Counted from the first letter of the stretch, positions 9,442-19,853 are shown. The stretch is DNA of 41,684 nt from Pseudomonadota bacterium (GCA_021783275.1 JAJXUA010000008.1:1-41684); one strand, 5' to 3'. Translations and numbers: made by a program. Notes: generated by a model not told the origin, from the letters alone.

Positions 9442-10416
9442 ATGTCCCTGCCTGTCATTGCCCTGACAGCGGGTGAGCCTGCCGGGATCGGCCCCGATCT
9501 CGCCATCGCGCTAACGCAGCACGCGCTGCCCTGTCGGCTCACGGTACTGGGCGACCCCGACGTCTTGCGCGACCGCGCTGCCCAGCTCGGCATCCAGGTG
9601 CGCCTACTCAGCGGCGACGCCATCCCCCCGCACCAGCCCGGCAGCCTGCATCTGCACGCCGTGCCTGTTGCCGCAGCGGTCGTCCCCGGCGTGCTCAATG
9701 TGCACAACAGCGCCCACGTGCTGGCACTGCTCGACGCCGCATTGGCGGGCTGTATGCAGGGCACGTATCAGGCGATGGTGACCGCGCCGGTGCACAAGGG
9801 CATCATCAACGATGCGGGCCATGCCTTCACCGGCCATACCGAATATCTCGCCGACCACAGCGGCACCCCCCGGGTGGTGATGATGCTGGTTGGCGGCGGC
9901 CTGCGGGTGGCGCTCGCCACCACGCACCTGCCCCTGCGTGCTGTGGCAGACGCCCTGACCGCCGAAGGGCTGACGCAAGTTTTGCAGATCCTGCATACCG
10001 ATCTGCAGCGCCGCTTCGGAATCGCCCGACCGCGCATCGCCGTTGCCGGGCTCAATCCTCACGCCGGGGAGTCCGGGCATCTGGGACGCGAGGAAATCGA
10101 GCTGATCGAACCCGTGCTCGCCAGATTGCGCCTGTCCGGCATGGATCTCGTCGGCCCGCTGCCCGCTGACACGCTGTTTTCGCGTATCCGCCACGACCCC
10201 TGCGACGCCGTCCTCGCGATGTATCACGACCAGGGCTTGCCAGTGCTCAAATACGCCAGTTTCGGCGAGGGTGTCAACGTCACGCTCGGCCTGCCGTTCA
10301 TCCGTACCTCGGTCGATCACGGCACGGCGCTCGACCTTGCCGGCAGCGGTCGTGCCAGTGTCGGCAGCCTGATCGCCGCCATCGAACTGGCGCTGGAGAT
10401 GGCGAACGGTTCCTGA
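9442..10416 (+). CDS. pdxA: 4-hydroxythreonine-4-phosphate dehydrogenase
   Basis: LTAGEPAGIGPDLA, VTAPVHKGIINDAG..FTGHTEYLAD, GLNPHAGESGHLGREE, MYHDQGLPVLK. Confidence 0.97.
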   Translation: MSLPVIALTAGEPAGIGPDLAIALTQHALPCRLTVLGDPDVLRDRAAQLGIQVRLLSGDAIPPHQPGSLHLHAVPVAAAVVPGVLNVHNSAHVLALLDAALAGCMQGTYQAMVTAPVHKGIINDAGHAFTGHTEYLADHSGTPRVVMMLVGGGLRVALATTHLPLRAVADALTAEGLTQVLQILHTDLQRRFGIARPRIAVAGLNPHAGESGHLGREEIELIEPVLARLRLSGMDLVGPLPADTLFSRIRHDPCDAVLAMYHDQGLPVLKYASFGEGVNVTLGLPFIRTSVDHGTALDLAGSGRASVGSLIAAIELALEMANGS

Positions 10417-10423
10417 TCCCTGA

Positions 10424-11191
10424 ATGCACACCCCGCGCAAACGCTTCGGCCAGAATTTCCTCATCGACGACGGCATCATCCACGCCATCGTTCATGCCGT
10501 GCAGCCGCGCGCGGGTGAAACCGTCATCGAAATCGGCCCCGGCCTGGGTGCCCTGACCCGCCCGCTGCTGGAACGATTGCCGCATCTCCATGTAGTTGAA
10601 CTCGACCGCGACATCGTGGCGCGGCTGCAAAAAACCTGGCCTGCAGAACGCCTCAGCATTCATTCCGGCGACGCCCTGAAATTCGACTTCGCGCAACTGG
10701 GACGCGAGCTGCGCGTGATCGGCAACCTGCCCTATAACATCTCCACCCCGCTGCTGTTTCATCTGATGGACTTTGCCCCGCACATCCGCGACATGACGTT
10801 CATGCTGCAAAAGGAAGTGGTCGAGCGCATGGTGGCCGAACCGGGCACCAACGACTACGGGCGGCTGACGATCATGCTGCAGCGACGCTTTCATCTGGAA
10901 TGGCTGCTCGACGTGCCACCCACCGCATTCAACCCGCCGCCCAAAGTGGACTCCGCCGTGGTGCGGCTGATCCCCAAAACACCGGATGAAATCGTCGCAC
11001 TGGATGATGCCCTGTTCGCGCGGGTTGTTCAGGCTGCATTTTCGCAGCGCCGCAAAACCCTGAAAAACACCCTGGGCAGTTTATTGCCGCCCGCTGATTT
11101 TGCTGCCCTGCACATCGACGCAGGTTTGCGTGCCGAAGCCTTGCCGCTGGCGGATTACGAACGCATCACCCGGCACCTGATGCAGCGCTGA
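10424..11191 (+). CDS. rsmA: 16S rRNA (adenine1518-N6/adenine1519-N6)-dimethyltransferase
   Basis: RKRFGQNFLIDDGII, VIEIGPGLGALTRPLL, IGNLPYNISTPLLF motifs. Confidence 0.97.
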   Translation: MHTPRKRFGQNFLIDDGIIHAIVHAVQPRAGETVIEIGPGLGALTRPLLERLPHLHVVELDRDIVARLQKTWPAERLSIHSGDALKFDFAQLGRELRVIGNLPYNISTPLLFHLMDFAPHIRDMTFMLQKEVVERMVAEPGTNDYGRLTIMLQRRFHLEWLLDVPPTAFNPPPKVDSAVVRLIPKTPDEIVALDDALFARVVQAAFSQRRKTLKNTLGSLLPPADFAALHIDAGLRAEALPLADYERITRHLMQR

Positions 11192-11337
11192 TCGCTGGTT
11201 TCCCGCGTGTAGGACAAGGCTGATATTGCATGGCCCTGGTTCGCACATCTTGTACGATGAAGTCATTCGAACCGAACCCACCGAACCATCCGGCAATTTC
11301 TCCGGGTCGTCTGCTTATTCCAATCCAAGGAGCTTCC

Positions 11338-12015
11338 ATGTCAAACAAATTGATCCTCACCCCCCTGCTTGCCGCTTTGTTGCTCAGCGCCTGCGCCACC
11401 AACGATCTTGGCGACTCGCGTGACCTGAGTAAAACCCAGAAAGGCGCGATTATCGGCAGCGTCAGCGGCGCGGCGCTGGGTGCAATCATCAATCACAAGA
11501 ACCGTGGCAAGGGCGCACTGATCGGTGCCGTGGGCGGGGGTCTCGCCGGAACCGGCGTGGGCTACTACATGGACCAGCAGGCCAAAGACCTGAACAAAGT
11601 CCTGCAAACGGAAATCGACCGCGGCGTGATCACGCTGGAAAAGCGCAGCGGCGACAACGCGCTGCTGGTGAGCATGACGGCAAGCACCGGCTTTGATTCC
11701 GCGGCCGCCGTGCTCAAACCCGACTACCTGCCGACACTGAACAAGATTGCACGCGTGCTGAATCAATACGGCAAGACCACGGTTACCGTGATCGGCCACA
11801 CCGACAACGTCGGGGGTGACGCCTACAACCAGGGACTATCCGAACAGCGCGCGCAATCCGTGCTGAATTATTTCGCCGGGCAGAACGTCAATCCGCTGCG
11901 TCTGGAATCCTATGGGCGCGGTGAAACCCAGCCGCGCGCAGACAACGGCAGCGAAGCAGGCCGGCAGCTCAACCGGCGGGTTGAATTGTGGATTGTTCCC
12001 GTGGTCGCAGGCTGA
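11338..12015 (+). CDS. OmpA-family lipoprotein with glycine-zipper domain
   Basis: MSNKLILTPLLAALLLSACATND (lipobox), Gly-zipper region, TVIGHTDNVGGDAYNQGLSEQRAQSVLNYF OmpA C-terminal motif; AAGGAG upstream of ATG 11338. Confidence 0.9.
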   Translation: MSNKLILTPLLAALLLSACATNDLGDSRDLSKTQKGAIIGSVSGAALGAIINHKNRGKGALIGAVGGGLAGTGVGYYMDQQAKDLNKVLQTEIDRGVITLEKRSGDNALLVSMTASTGFDSAAAVLKPDYLPTLNKIARVLNQYGKTTVTVIGHTDNVGGDAYNQGLSEQRAQSVLNYFAGQNVNPLRLESYGRGETQPRADNGSEAGRQLNRRVELWIVPVVAG

Positions 12016-12041
12016 ACTTGGTCTGGCCAGCACGGGGGCAT

Positions 12042-12452
12042 TCAGCTTGCCGTCCCGACCCAGCCTGCCGTGCCTTTCTGGATGAATTCGATCGGATAGC
12101 CGTCGGGGTCTTCGATGAAGGCAATGACGGTGGTGCCGTGTGACATCGGCCCGGCCGGACGCAACACCTTGCCGCCCTGCGCGGCGACCGCTTCTACCGT
12201 AGCGTAAATATCATCCACCTCCAGCGCGATGTGGCCGTAGGCCGTGCCGCGCTCGTATTCGGCCACGCCCCAGTTGTACGTCAGCTCGATGACCGCAGCC
12301 TTGTCTTCGGTGTCATAGCCCACGAACGCCAGCGTGAACTGGCCGCCCGGATAATCCTTGCGCCGCAGCAAGGTCATGCCGAGCACGCGGGTGTAGAAAT
12401 CGATGGCGCGGTCGAGGTCGCCGACGCGCAGCATGGTGTGGAGCAATCTCAT
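12042..12452 (-). CDS. gloA: Lactoylglutathione lyase (glyoxalase I)
   Basis: [46 protein letters not shown]...ELTYNWGV...[11 protein letters not shown]-like...[13 protein letters not shown]. Confidence 0.95.
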   Translation of the reverse strand: MRLLHTMLRVGDLDRAIDFYTRVLGMTLLRRKDYPGGQFTLAFVGYDTEDKAAVIELTYNWGVAEYERGTAYGHIALEVDDIYATVEAVAAQGGKVLRPAGPMSHGTTVIAFIEDPDGYPIEFIQKGTAGWVGTAS

Positions 12453-12456
12453 GATT

Positions 12457-13146
12457 TCAAATCCTGAACAGGCTGTCGCCCATTTTCCGCAATTCCGTAC
12501 GGCGCGCCAGGGCATCCGGACACAGCACCGCCACGCGTGCCCAGAAGCGCGGCGAATGGTTGAGGTGAACCAGATGCGCCAGTTCGTGCGCGGCCACATA
12601 GTCGATCAGCGCAAGCGGTGCCTGCACCAGCCGCCAGTTGAGCCGGACGACGCCGCTGGCGGTGCAACTGCCCCACTGCGTACGCGCGTCGGACAGGGCA
12701 AAGTCACGCGGGGCGCGCCCGGAACGCCGGGCGATACGTGCAAGCCGCCAGGCCAGCAAACGCCCGGCACGCTGCTGCAGCCAGTCACGCACGCAGGCCA
12801 TGGGATCGCTATCCAGCGGCACGTCTACCCGCAGATGCTGGCCAAAGCGCTGCACCTCGGTAAACAGTGAAGGACGGATATCCAGCGTGAGTGTGCGCCC
12901 CAGATAGGTAATGCACTGCGGCACGGTTTGCGGCTCGACGCGCTCGGGGGCACGGGCCTCCAGCCGCCGCCAGGCACGATGCAGCCAGTCGTGCTGTTGC
13001 TGCACATAGCGTTCGATTTCAGCACGCGGGGTCCAGACCGGTGCATGGATGCGCACTTCGCGCGGGGTAACAGTCAGCCCCAGGGTGCGGCGTCGACGTG
13101 ACCGCCGCAGCTGGTACGGCACCGCCGCGTCGCCGAGTTGCATCAC
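12457..13146 (-). CDS. YgjP-like metal-dependent hydrolase (DUF45/M48-like)
   Basis: [20 protein letters not shown] metalloprotease-like motif; [16 protein letters not shown]. Confidence 0.85.
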   Translation of the reverse strand: MMQLGDAAVPYQLRRSRRRRTLGLTVTPREVRIHAPVWTPRAEIERYVQQQHDWLHRAWRRLEARAPERVEPQTVPQCITYLGRTLTLDIRPSLFTEVQRFGQHLRVDVPLDSDPMACVRDWLQQRAGRLLAWRLARIARRSGRAPRDFALSDARTQWGSCTASGVVRLNWRLVQAPLALIDYVAAHELAHLVHLNHSPRFWARVAVLCPDALARRTELRKMGDSLFRI

Positions 13147-13159
13147 GCCGGTGTTGGCT

Positions 13160-13873
13160 TCAGGCAGCAGGGGGCAACCTCGTCATTTCAGTTTCAATCC
13201 AGGCTTCGGCGGCACGGGTCAGTTCGGCTGCGCTTTTGCCTGTGCTGTCGATCACCGGGCCGATGCGCACGGTGACCAGACCGGCACGCTTTACAAATGC
13301 ATTCTTCGGCCACACTTCGCCCGCGTTATGCGCAATCGGCACAATGGGGGCACCGGTTTCAGCCGCCAGCCAGCCGCCGCCGATGCCGTATTTGCCTTTT
13401 TCTCCGGGGGCGACGCGCGTGCCTTCGGGAAATACCAGCACCCAGAATCCCTGCGCGAGTTTGTCCCGGCCCTGGCTGACAATCTGTTTCAGCGCCTCGC
13501 GTCCTGCCGAGCGGTCGATGGCGATGGGCGACAGCAAACGAAAAGCCCAGCCAAAAAAAGGCACCTTCAATAATTCCTGCTTGATGACTGGCGACACGGG
13601 GGGAAACAGACACAGAAACGCCACGGTTTCCCAGGCCGATTGATGCTTGGCGAGAATGATGGCTGGCTGCTGCGGTAAATGTTCGCGCCCTTCCACCACG
13701 TAGCGGATACCCAGCACCCAGCGTGCAAGCCAGATCACCAGATGGTTGTAACCGGTAATCAGCCGGTAGCGCGTGACCGCAGAAAACGGCAGGCTGAACA
13801 GCGCCACCACGCTGAACACGATCGTCAATCCCGTTTGCAGCAACGCAAAGACTACCGAACGAGGCAGACTCAT
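13160..13873 (-). CDS. plsC: 1-acyl-sn-glycerol-3-phosphate acyltransferase
   Basis: ILAKHQSAWET (HX4D-like motif) and FPEGTRVAPGEKGKY. Confidence 0.93.
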   Translation of the reverse strand: MSLPRSVVFALLQTGLTIVFSVVALFSLPFSAVTRYRLITGYNHLVIWLARWVLGIRYVVEGREHLPQQPAIILAKHQSAWETVAFLCLFPPVSPVIKQELLKVPFFGWAFRLLSPIAIDRSAGREALKQIVSQGRDKLAQGFWVLVFPEGTRVAPGEKGKYGIGGGWLAAETGAPIVPIAHNAGEVWPKNAFVKRAGLVTVRIGPVIDSTGKSAAELTRAAEAWIETEMTRLPPAA

Positions 13874-14409
13874 ACCGGTGTCAACAAGGCACTCACCGCC
13901 CCGGCCAGATCATCGAACACCGTGGTGCCGCCCGGCATCCCCCCGGCCGCCAGGGTGCGTTTGCCCTTACCCGTACGCACCAGCACCGGTATCGCCCCCA
14001 CCGCCACCGCTGCCTCCAGATCGCGCAGCGAATCCCCAATGGCCGGCACGTCCGACAACACGCAGCCATAACGCGCGGCAATTTCGTCGAACAGCCCGGA
14101 CCGGGGTTTACGGCACGCACAGTCCATGTCCGCCGAATGCGGGCAGTAGAACACCGCCTCGATACGCCCCCCCGCCTGCGTCACCGCCTTGTGCATCTTG
14201 GCGTGTATGGCGTTCAGCGTCGCCATCTCGAACAGCCCGCGCGCAAGGCCGGACTGATTGGTCGCCACCACCACCCGCCAGCCCTCACGCGTCAGCCGCG
14301 CAATCGCTTCCAGACTGCCGGGAATGGGCTTCCATTCATCAGGCGACTTGATGAACTGGTCGGAGTCATGATTGATGACACCGTCACGGTCGAGGATGAT
14401 GAGTTTCAT
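13870..14409 (-). CDS. gmhB: D-glycero-beta-D-manno-heptose-1,7-bisphosphate 7-phosphatase
   Basis: MKLIILDRDGVINHDSD, YCPHSADMDCACRKPRSGLF, GDSLRDLEAA. Confidence 0.95.
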   Translation of the reverse strand: MKLIILDRDGVINHDSDQFIKSPDEWKPIPGSLEAIARLTREGWRVVVATNQSGLARGLFEMATLNAIHAKMHKAVTQAGGRIEAVFYCPHSADMDCACRKPRSGLFDEIAARYGCVLSDVPAIGDSLRDLEAAVAVGAIPVLVRTGKGKRTLAAGGMPGGTTVFDDLAGAVSALLTPV

Positions 14410-14419
14410 GGCCGAAAGT

Positions 14420-16606
14420 TTACGCCGCCAAACGCGACAAGTCCGCCACCCGGTTCATGGTCTGGTGCAGCTGGTTCAGCAGCGCCAGCCGGTTGGCTTT
14501 CAGCGCGGGATCGTCGGCGTTGACCATCACGCTGTCGAAGAAGGCGTCGACCGGGGTTTTGAGTGCGGCCAGCGCCCGCAGCGAGGCAGTGTAATCGCCG
14601 GCGTCGAAGGCGGCATCAGCGTCTGGTTTTATAACGCTGAACAACAGCATAAACAATGCTATCTCTTCATTTTCCTGCAATTGGTCAACATCAACTTCAA
14701 CTGGCACATCGCCGTCAGCCTTTTTCAGGATATTGCTGACGCGCTTGTTGGCTGCTGCGAGTGCTGGAGCTTCCGGCAAGATAGCAAAGGCACGTACGGC
14801 TGCGAGACGTTTGGGAATATCAGCAAGGCGAGAAGGACGGAGACTAATCACCGCATCGATTTCTAGCGCCGAATAACCTTGTTCGCGCAAAAGTCCCGCC
14901 AGACGATCCCAAATAAAACTTGGTAGGCTTTCTTCAACACCAACTAGCGTATTAACCTTCTGGGAGGCGGCAGCACCAAGCCAGTTTGCAAGCCCAACTT
15001 GGGTTAGCAAATATGACAAATCAACTGACAAATTCTTTTCAATTAATATGCGGATGATCCCAAGCGCGTGCCTACGAAGTGCAAACGGATCTTTGTCTCC
15101 CGTGGGCCTTTCTCCAATGCCAAAGAGACCAACTAAGGTTTCTAGTTTGTCAGCCAGCGCGACACACACGCCCACATCGCTGCGCGGCAATTCGTCGCCA
15201 GCAAAGCGCGGCTTGTAGTGGTCCTCGATGGCAAAAGCAATGTCGTCGGCCAAGCCATCGTGCTGCGCGTAATAGCGCCCCATGGTGCCCTGCAGCTCGG
15301 GGAATTCGCCTACCATGTCGGTCAGCAGGTCGGCCTTGGCCAGCAGCGCGGCCATATCAGCTTTCTGCGCCAGCAACTCACCACCGATCACATAGCCGAT
15401 GGCGCGGGCAATTGTCTGCACCCGCCTCACCCGCTCGCCCTGCGTGCCCAGCTTGTTGTGATACACCACCTTCGCCAACCCAAACACGCGCGATTCCAGC
15501 GTCCTCTTGCGATCCTGATCAAAGAAAAACTTGGCGTCAGCCAGACGCGGGCGCACGACGCGTTCGTTACCCTGGATCACGGCGGAGGGATCAGTCGGCG
15601 CGATGTTGGAGACGACGAGGAATTGATTCGTGAGCTTGCCGGCCGCGTCCAGCAGCGGGAAATATTTCTGGTTCGCCTTCATAGTGAGGATGAGGCATTC
15701 CGGCGGCACTTCGAGGAAGGCTGCCTCGAACTGGCCCAGCAACACGTTCGGCTTTTCGACCAGTGCAGTCACTTCGTCGAGCAGCGCATCGTCGTCCACC
15801 GGCTTGAGACCCAGCGGTGCGGCGGCGGCCTGCAACTGGCGCACGATCTCGGCGCGGCGCTTTTCAAAACTCGCAATTACCGAGCCTTCGCTTTCCATCT
15901 GCGCTTCGTAACTGTCAGCATTGCGGATTTCCAGCATCGCGCTTTCTGCTTCGAAACGATGGCCTTGAGTGATGCGGCCAGCCTGCAAGCCCAACATCTC
16001 CACCGGACGGTCAGGATGGCGTGGATCGACTTTCACCACCTCTGCTCCATATAACGCCGCCAGCCTGTGCGCAGGACGCACAAAATTGACTGTATCCCAG
16101 CCATCACCTGACGGATTGGGATAGGTCATTACCTTAGGAATGGGTAGGTTGTCCTCGATTCGATTGAGCGCAGTTTGAACAGAATGTCCAAAGGGCTGAG
16201 GTGCAGGTTGATGGGTATAAAACAGTGAGTCGGCCTTACCGTCGTTCTCTTTAAGTATGCGCATATCCCAGACTGTTTGGGTAGCCGATAGCAAGTACTC
16301 CAAACTAAGACCTTGAAGTTTCTTGACTAGAGCGGGCGATGGTTTTCCGCTTTCATCAAGCGCAATAGAAACAGGCATCAACTTCACTTTTGTTGGTTTC
16401 TGTGTGCCTTCTGGTAAGACGTTAGTAACATGCGCAGCCAATCGGCGTGGTGATGCAAAAGTAGTTAACTTTGCACCATCACCAAGGCAGCACGAGTTCT
16501 GAAGCTCAGCGAATAACAACCTTCCAAAGGCCTCGCCCAGTTTCTTCAGTGCCCTGGGCGGCAGTTCTTCAGTGAAGAGTTCGACGAGCAGGTTTTGCGT
16601 ACTCAT
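14420..16606 (-). CDS. glyS: Glycine--tRNA ligase beta subunit
   Basis: 728 aa, [23 protein letters not shown]...[14 protein letters not shown]...[24 protein letters not shown]. Confidence 0.97.
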   Translation of the reverse strand: MSTQNLLVELFTEELPPRALKKLGEAFGRLLFAELQNSCCLGDGAKLTTFASPRRLAAHVTNVLPEGTQKPTKVKLMPVSIALDESGKPSPALVKKLQGLSLEYLLSATQTVWDMRILKENDGKADSLFYTHQPAPQPFGHSVQTALNRIEDNLPIPKVMTYPNPSGDGWDTVNFVRPAHRLAALYGAEVVKVDPRHPDRPVEMLGLQAGRITQGHRFEAESAMLEIRNADSYEAQMESEGSVIASFEKRRAEIVRQLQAAAAPLGLKPVDDDALLDEVTALVEKPNVLLGQFEAAFLEVPPECLILTMKANQKYFPLLDAAGKLTNQFLVVSNIAPTDPSAVIQGNERVVRPRLADAKFFFDQDRKRTLESRVFGLAKVVYHNKLGTQGERVRRVQTIARAIGYVIGGELLAQKADMAALLAKADLLTDMVGEFPELQGTMGRYYAQHDGLADDIAFAIEDHYKPRFAGDELPRSDVGVCVALADKLETLVGLFGIGERPTGDKDPFALRRHALGIIRILIEKNLSVDLSYLLTQVGLANWLGAAASQKVNTLVGVEESLPSFIWDRLAGLLREQGYSALEIDAVISLRPSRLADIPKRLAAVRAFAILPEAPALAAANKRVSNILKKADGDVPVEVDVDQLQENEEIALFMLLFSVIKPDADAAFDAGDYTASLRALAALKTPVDAFFDSVMVNADDPALKANRLALLNQLHQTMNRVADLSRLAA

Positions 16607-17526
16607 GCGGCCTCCTTCTTCGCCAGCATCGCCTGCACTTCTTCAGCCCACTCGCGCGGCGCCATCGGGAAGCCCAGCCGCGCGCGGCTGTCGAGATAAC
16701 TCTTCGCCACCGCCCGCGCCAGGTTACGAATGCGGCCGATATAAGCAGCGCGCTCGGTCACCGAAATCGCGCCGCGCGCGTCGAGCAGGTTGAAGGTGTG
16801 CGCGGCTTTCAGCACCTGTTCGTACGCTGGCAGCGCGAGCTGCGCGGCCACCAGTTCCTGCGCCGTCTTCTCGTGCGCGCCGAACGCGGTGAGCAGGAAA
16901 TCGACGTCGCTGTGTTCGAAGTTGTAGGTGGACTGCTCGACCTCGTTCTGGTGGTAAACGTCGCGGTAGGTGAGCCCCTCGGTCCAGGTCAGGTCGTACA
17001 CGCTTTCCACGCCCTGCAGGTACATCGCCAGACGCTCCAGACCATAGGTGATTTCGCCGGTGATCGGCTTGCAGTCGATGCCGCCGACCTGCTGGAAATA
17101 GGTGAACTGGGTGACTTCCATGCCGTTAAGCCACACCTCCCAGCCCAGGCCCCAAGCCCCGAGCGTGGGGTTCTCCCAGTCGTCTTCCACAAAGCGCACG
17201 TCGTTCTGCTTCAGGTCGAAGCCCAGCGCTTCGAGCGAGCCGAGATACAGCTCCAGAATGTCGGCCGGTGCGGGTTTCAGCACCACCTGGAACTGGTAGT
17301 AGTGCTGCAGGCGGTTGGGGTTGTCGCCGTAGCGGCCATCCTTGGGGCGGCGGCTGGGCTGCACATAGGCGGCCTTCCACGGCTCGGGCCCGAGCGAACG
17401 CAGGAAGGTGGCCGTGTGCGAGGTGCCCGCGCCAACTTCCATGTCGTAGGGCTGCAGGAGCGCACAGCCACGCTCGGCCCAATAGCGTTGTAGGGTGAGG
17501 ATGATGTCCTGGAAGGTGGGTTTCAC
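16603..17526 (-). CDS. glyQ: Glycine--tRNA ligase alpha subunit
   Basis: [46 protein letters not shown]. Confidence 0.98.
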   Translation of the reverse strand: MKPTFQDIILTLQRYWAERGCALLQPYDMEVGAGTSHTATFLRSLGPEPWKAAYVQPSRRPKDGRYGDNPNRLQHYYQFQVVLKPAPADILELYLGSLEALGFDLKQNDVRFVEDDWENPTLGAWGLGWEVWLNGMEVTQFTYFQQVGGIDCKPITGEITYGLERLAMYLQGVESVYDLTWTEGLTYRDVYHQNEVEQSTYNFEHSDVDFLLTAFGAHEKTAQELVAAQLALPAYEQVLKAAHTFNLLDARGAISVTERAAYIGRIRNLARAVAKSYLDSRARLGFPMAPREWAEEVQAMLAKKEAA

Positions 17527-17610
17527 GGCAGATGCGCAGCTTGGCGGAAAAGCGGCATTTTAGCGTGGTTGGCAGGCTTTACCGCAGGTCTGCCCAAGCG
17601 AGGTAGTGTC

Positions 17611-18510
17611 TCAGTTTGAATTTTTCATTTTGTAGCTGCCGCGTTTTGCCGCAACAGGCTCAGGCACAAGCGCTGCGACTTCTTCCAGTGTCCAAACATG
17701 ATCGCTAATCCCGGCTTCCATCGCTGGCGTAACGCGAAGCGTTTTGTGAATTCGCCCGAAATTGTAGAACATGAAGTGCAGCGCTACGGCATGTTCAAGG
17801 TTTTCAATCTTTTTGCTGAAGCCGTTGGTTAACCGCGTAAACCGGCGCATCCCCATCCGCATCGTCAAATTCTGGCGCTCTACATGGCTGGTTGAGACTT
17901 TCTTAACGTCAGGGTCGCCTGAAATGCGGCGCTTCTCTGCACTGACAAACTGAGACGGGCTGTAGCGCTTTTGGGCTTGCAATGCTTCGCCCGGATTGCT
18001 GTAGTGCTTCACCAGCATGGCATAGTCAATCTCGCCACCAAACGCACCTTCTACGGCTTCGATATAGGGCTTGTGGCCGTCTGTAGTCAACTGCACACGA
18101 TTAGCGAGCCGTGAGGCCAGGTCTTCAATAAACGCGGTTGCATATTCCGCATCGCGCTTGCCAACCATGAACGACGGCACCAGCTTGGTATCCGGGCAAA
18201 TTGCCGTCCAGGTGTAAACGTCGCCATGACCGAGAACGCCCTTGTTTTCTTCGGAGACGTTCTTTTCCTTGCTGTAGCAGAAAGACCAGATTTCGTCGCA
18301 CTGGATGCGCTTGCACGGCAGGTTGCGCATGGCTTTGTCCTGATATTCGGAACAGGCTTGACCTACATCTATAAGCAGCGCGGTGACGGTGTTTATTGAA
18401 CAGCCAACCAAGCGAGTGATAGCACGCATGGAATTACCTTCAACCAGCAGGCCGAGGATTTGTGCGCGTTTTTCAATGTTTAGTTTGTTCATCCCAACCC
18501 CCTCAAGCAT
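17611..18510 (-). CDS. IS1-like DDE transposase
   Basis: 299 aa; HTH (SMRAITRLVGCSINTVTALL), CDEIWSFCYSKEKNV, TTDGHKPYIEAVEGAF, SHVERQNLTMRMGMRRFTRLTNGFSKK; stop codon lies in the left TIR. Confidence 0.85.
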   Translation of the reverse strand: MLEGVGMNKLNIEKRAQILGLLVEGNSMRAITRLVGCSINTVTALLIDVGQACSEYQDKAMRNLPCKRIQCDEIWSFCYSKEKNVSEENKGVLGHGDVYTWTAICPDTKLVPSFMVGKRDAEYATAFIEDLASRLANRVQLTTDGHKPYIEAVEGAFGGEIDYAMLVKHYSNPGEALQAQKRYSPSQFVSAEKRRISGDPDVKKVSTSHVERQNLTMRMGMRRFTRLTNGFSKKIENLEHAVALHFMFYNFGRIHKTLRVTPAMEAGISDHVWTLEEVAALVPEPVAAKRGSYKMKNSN

Positions 18511-18650
18511 TCATTTCATAATGAATAATATGCATGAGCGTACAAGGAGTCAAGCATAATGAACAAAATGCTTGAGCGAATAGGCATATTGACAAACTCG
18601 TTGAGTTTGTTGATACTAAAAAGAGTGAAGGCGTGCGGGCGTTGGGCTAG

Positions 18651-18788
18651 TTAAACCTTAACCAGAATCGGCCAAGCGCGTTTCCCATACGCTTTCGCAT
18701 ACAGGCGCTTGCCCTTGACGGTGATGTAGGCTACAAATTTCACTACATACCCATCAGGGATGGGGAAGTTGAATTTCAACTGTTCCAT
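18651..18788 (-). CDS. Small basic protein, 45 aa, transposon passenger
   Basis: Not in the ORF track. ATG 18788 preceded by GGAGGTGCCT; MEQLKFNFPIPDGYVVKFVAYITVKGKRLYAKAYGKRAWPILVKV*. Confidence 0.65.
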   Translation of the reverse strand: MEQLKFNFPIPDGYVVKFVAYITVKGKRLYAKAYGKRAWPILVKV

Positions 18789-18880
18789 AGGCACCTCCTT
18801 TCTCCGGGGCTTCATCCTGCGCTAACAGGATGTTCCGGTGTGTTAGGTGCCCGCAACGCCTTCACAAGCAGTACCGCCAC

Positions 18881-18927
18881 GGCCCATAACTAGGTGTTCT
18901 TCTCAGGGATCAAGCTAGTTATGGGCC
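18881..18927. repeat. Inverted repeat/hairpin, 13-bp perfect arms
   Basis: GGCCCATAACTAG (18881-18893) and CTAGTTATGGGCC (18915-18927). Confidence 0.9.
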
Positions 18928-18935
18928 TTCTCTTT

Positions 18936-18968
18936 TGGCCTTAACCGGGCGGCAGTCGATTAAGGCCA
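18936..18968. repeat. Inverted repeat/hairpin, 9-bp perfect arms
   Basis: TGGCCTTAA (18936-18944) and TTAAGGCCA (18960-18968). Confidence 0.85.
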
Positions 18969-19013
18969 TTACTTCTTCTCATTTTTTCCCTCCTCAGTTG
19001 TTTGTTGCGTAGG

Positions 19014-19817
19014 CTAGAGAGCGACCACGTTTATGGCAATCACCTTTGTCTCTTCGGCCTCGTCGATATAGAGGAGGTCAAAGATGTTGGAAGCTGTCAT
19101 TAGCCATTTGGCCCTTCCATCAATAGACCAAGGCGTTTCAGGCTGAGGGAGTTTTTGTAGAAGACCCTGGATAAACGGATGTAGATCATCTCCGCCGGAG
19201 CCGCCTCCATCCCCATCTTTTTTTTGTTTGCCTTCTCGATGAAGATCACTCTCTACACCTGTCAGCTTGCCTGGTTTGCTTGCATTGGGGGGAGACACAA
19301 GCCTGTCCGGATCAAGATCAAAATATCCAGCCTGCTTTGCTGACCGCATAAATACTTGACGGGCTTTATCTTTTTGCTTCGGCGCAACTCCAAATCCCTC
19401 AGCCATACGCTCAATTGCGGCCATCGGCGGGAGCACTTGTCCGTTAAGCCGTTCAAACATTACCTTGAATAACGGTACAGCCAGGAAAGCTTCTGCACGG
19501 GCTGATTTTGCATGCTTGGGATCAAGTACTCGAATACCAAGATCGGTTAATTCGATAGCTCCACGATCATAGGTCAGCATCCCGAACGAACGTGCTGTCA
19601 TGACTCGCATCCGAAACCCTCCACCGGTAGGTGATTGTTTCATTTGCGCAGCAAGTTGGTTCCACTCACAAGAAGTCCCACCTACCGCATGCACTCCAGC
19701 GGCCACCTCGACAGCAGAATCGAAATCAAGATACGGGAACTCAATAGTAGAGCGACCACGTACCTCCGCTTTAACCGGACTAACATCGCTTACGCTGGAC
19801 ACATCTTGACTAGACAT
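19014..19817 (-). CDS. Hypothetical passenger protein, 267 aa
   Basis: Good RBS (GAGGTGACGCT-ATG), coherent hydrophilic protein with a Gly/Asp/Lys linker separating an N-terminal region from LHPFIQGLLQKLPQPETPWSIDGRAKWLMTASNIFDLLY. Confidence 0.8.
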   Translation of the reverse strand: MSSQDVSSVSDVSPVKAEVRGRSTIEFPYLDFDSAVEVAAGVHAVGGTSCEWNQLAAQMKQSPTGGGFRMRVMTARSFGMLTYDRGAIELTDLGIRVLDPKHAKSARAEAFLAVPLFKVMFERLNGQVLPPMAAIERMAEGFGVAPKQKDKARQVFMRSAKQAGYFDLDPDRLVSPPNASKPGKLTGVESDLHREGKQKKDGDGGGSGGDDLHPFIQGLLQKLPQPETPWSIDGRAKWLMTASNIFDLLYIDEAEETKVIAINVVAL

Positions 19818-19853
19818 AGCGTCACCTCGCCCAAAGAATCAATCAATGGGGGA

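Noticed and set aside
18559-18654. 31-aa plus-strand ORF MNKMLERIGILTNSLSLLILKRVKACGRWAS upstream of the transposase
   Set aside because: Weakly placed SD, divergent position and no other support; more likely part of the transposase promoter/operator region with CAAGCAT-type repeats.
18810-18930. Integron attC-like site suggested by GTTAGGT and hairpins with TAAC/GTTA ends
   Set aside because: No correctly spaced RYYYAAC...GTTRRRY pair; the nearest pair is only about 30 nt apart and the first core does not fit; no integrase or cassette array.
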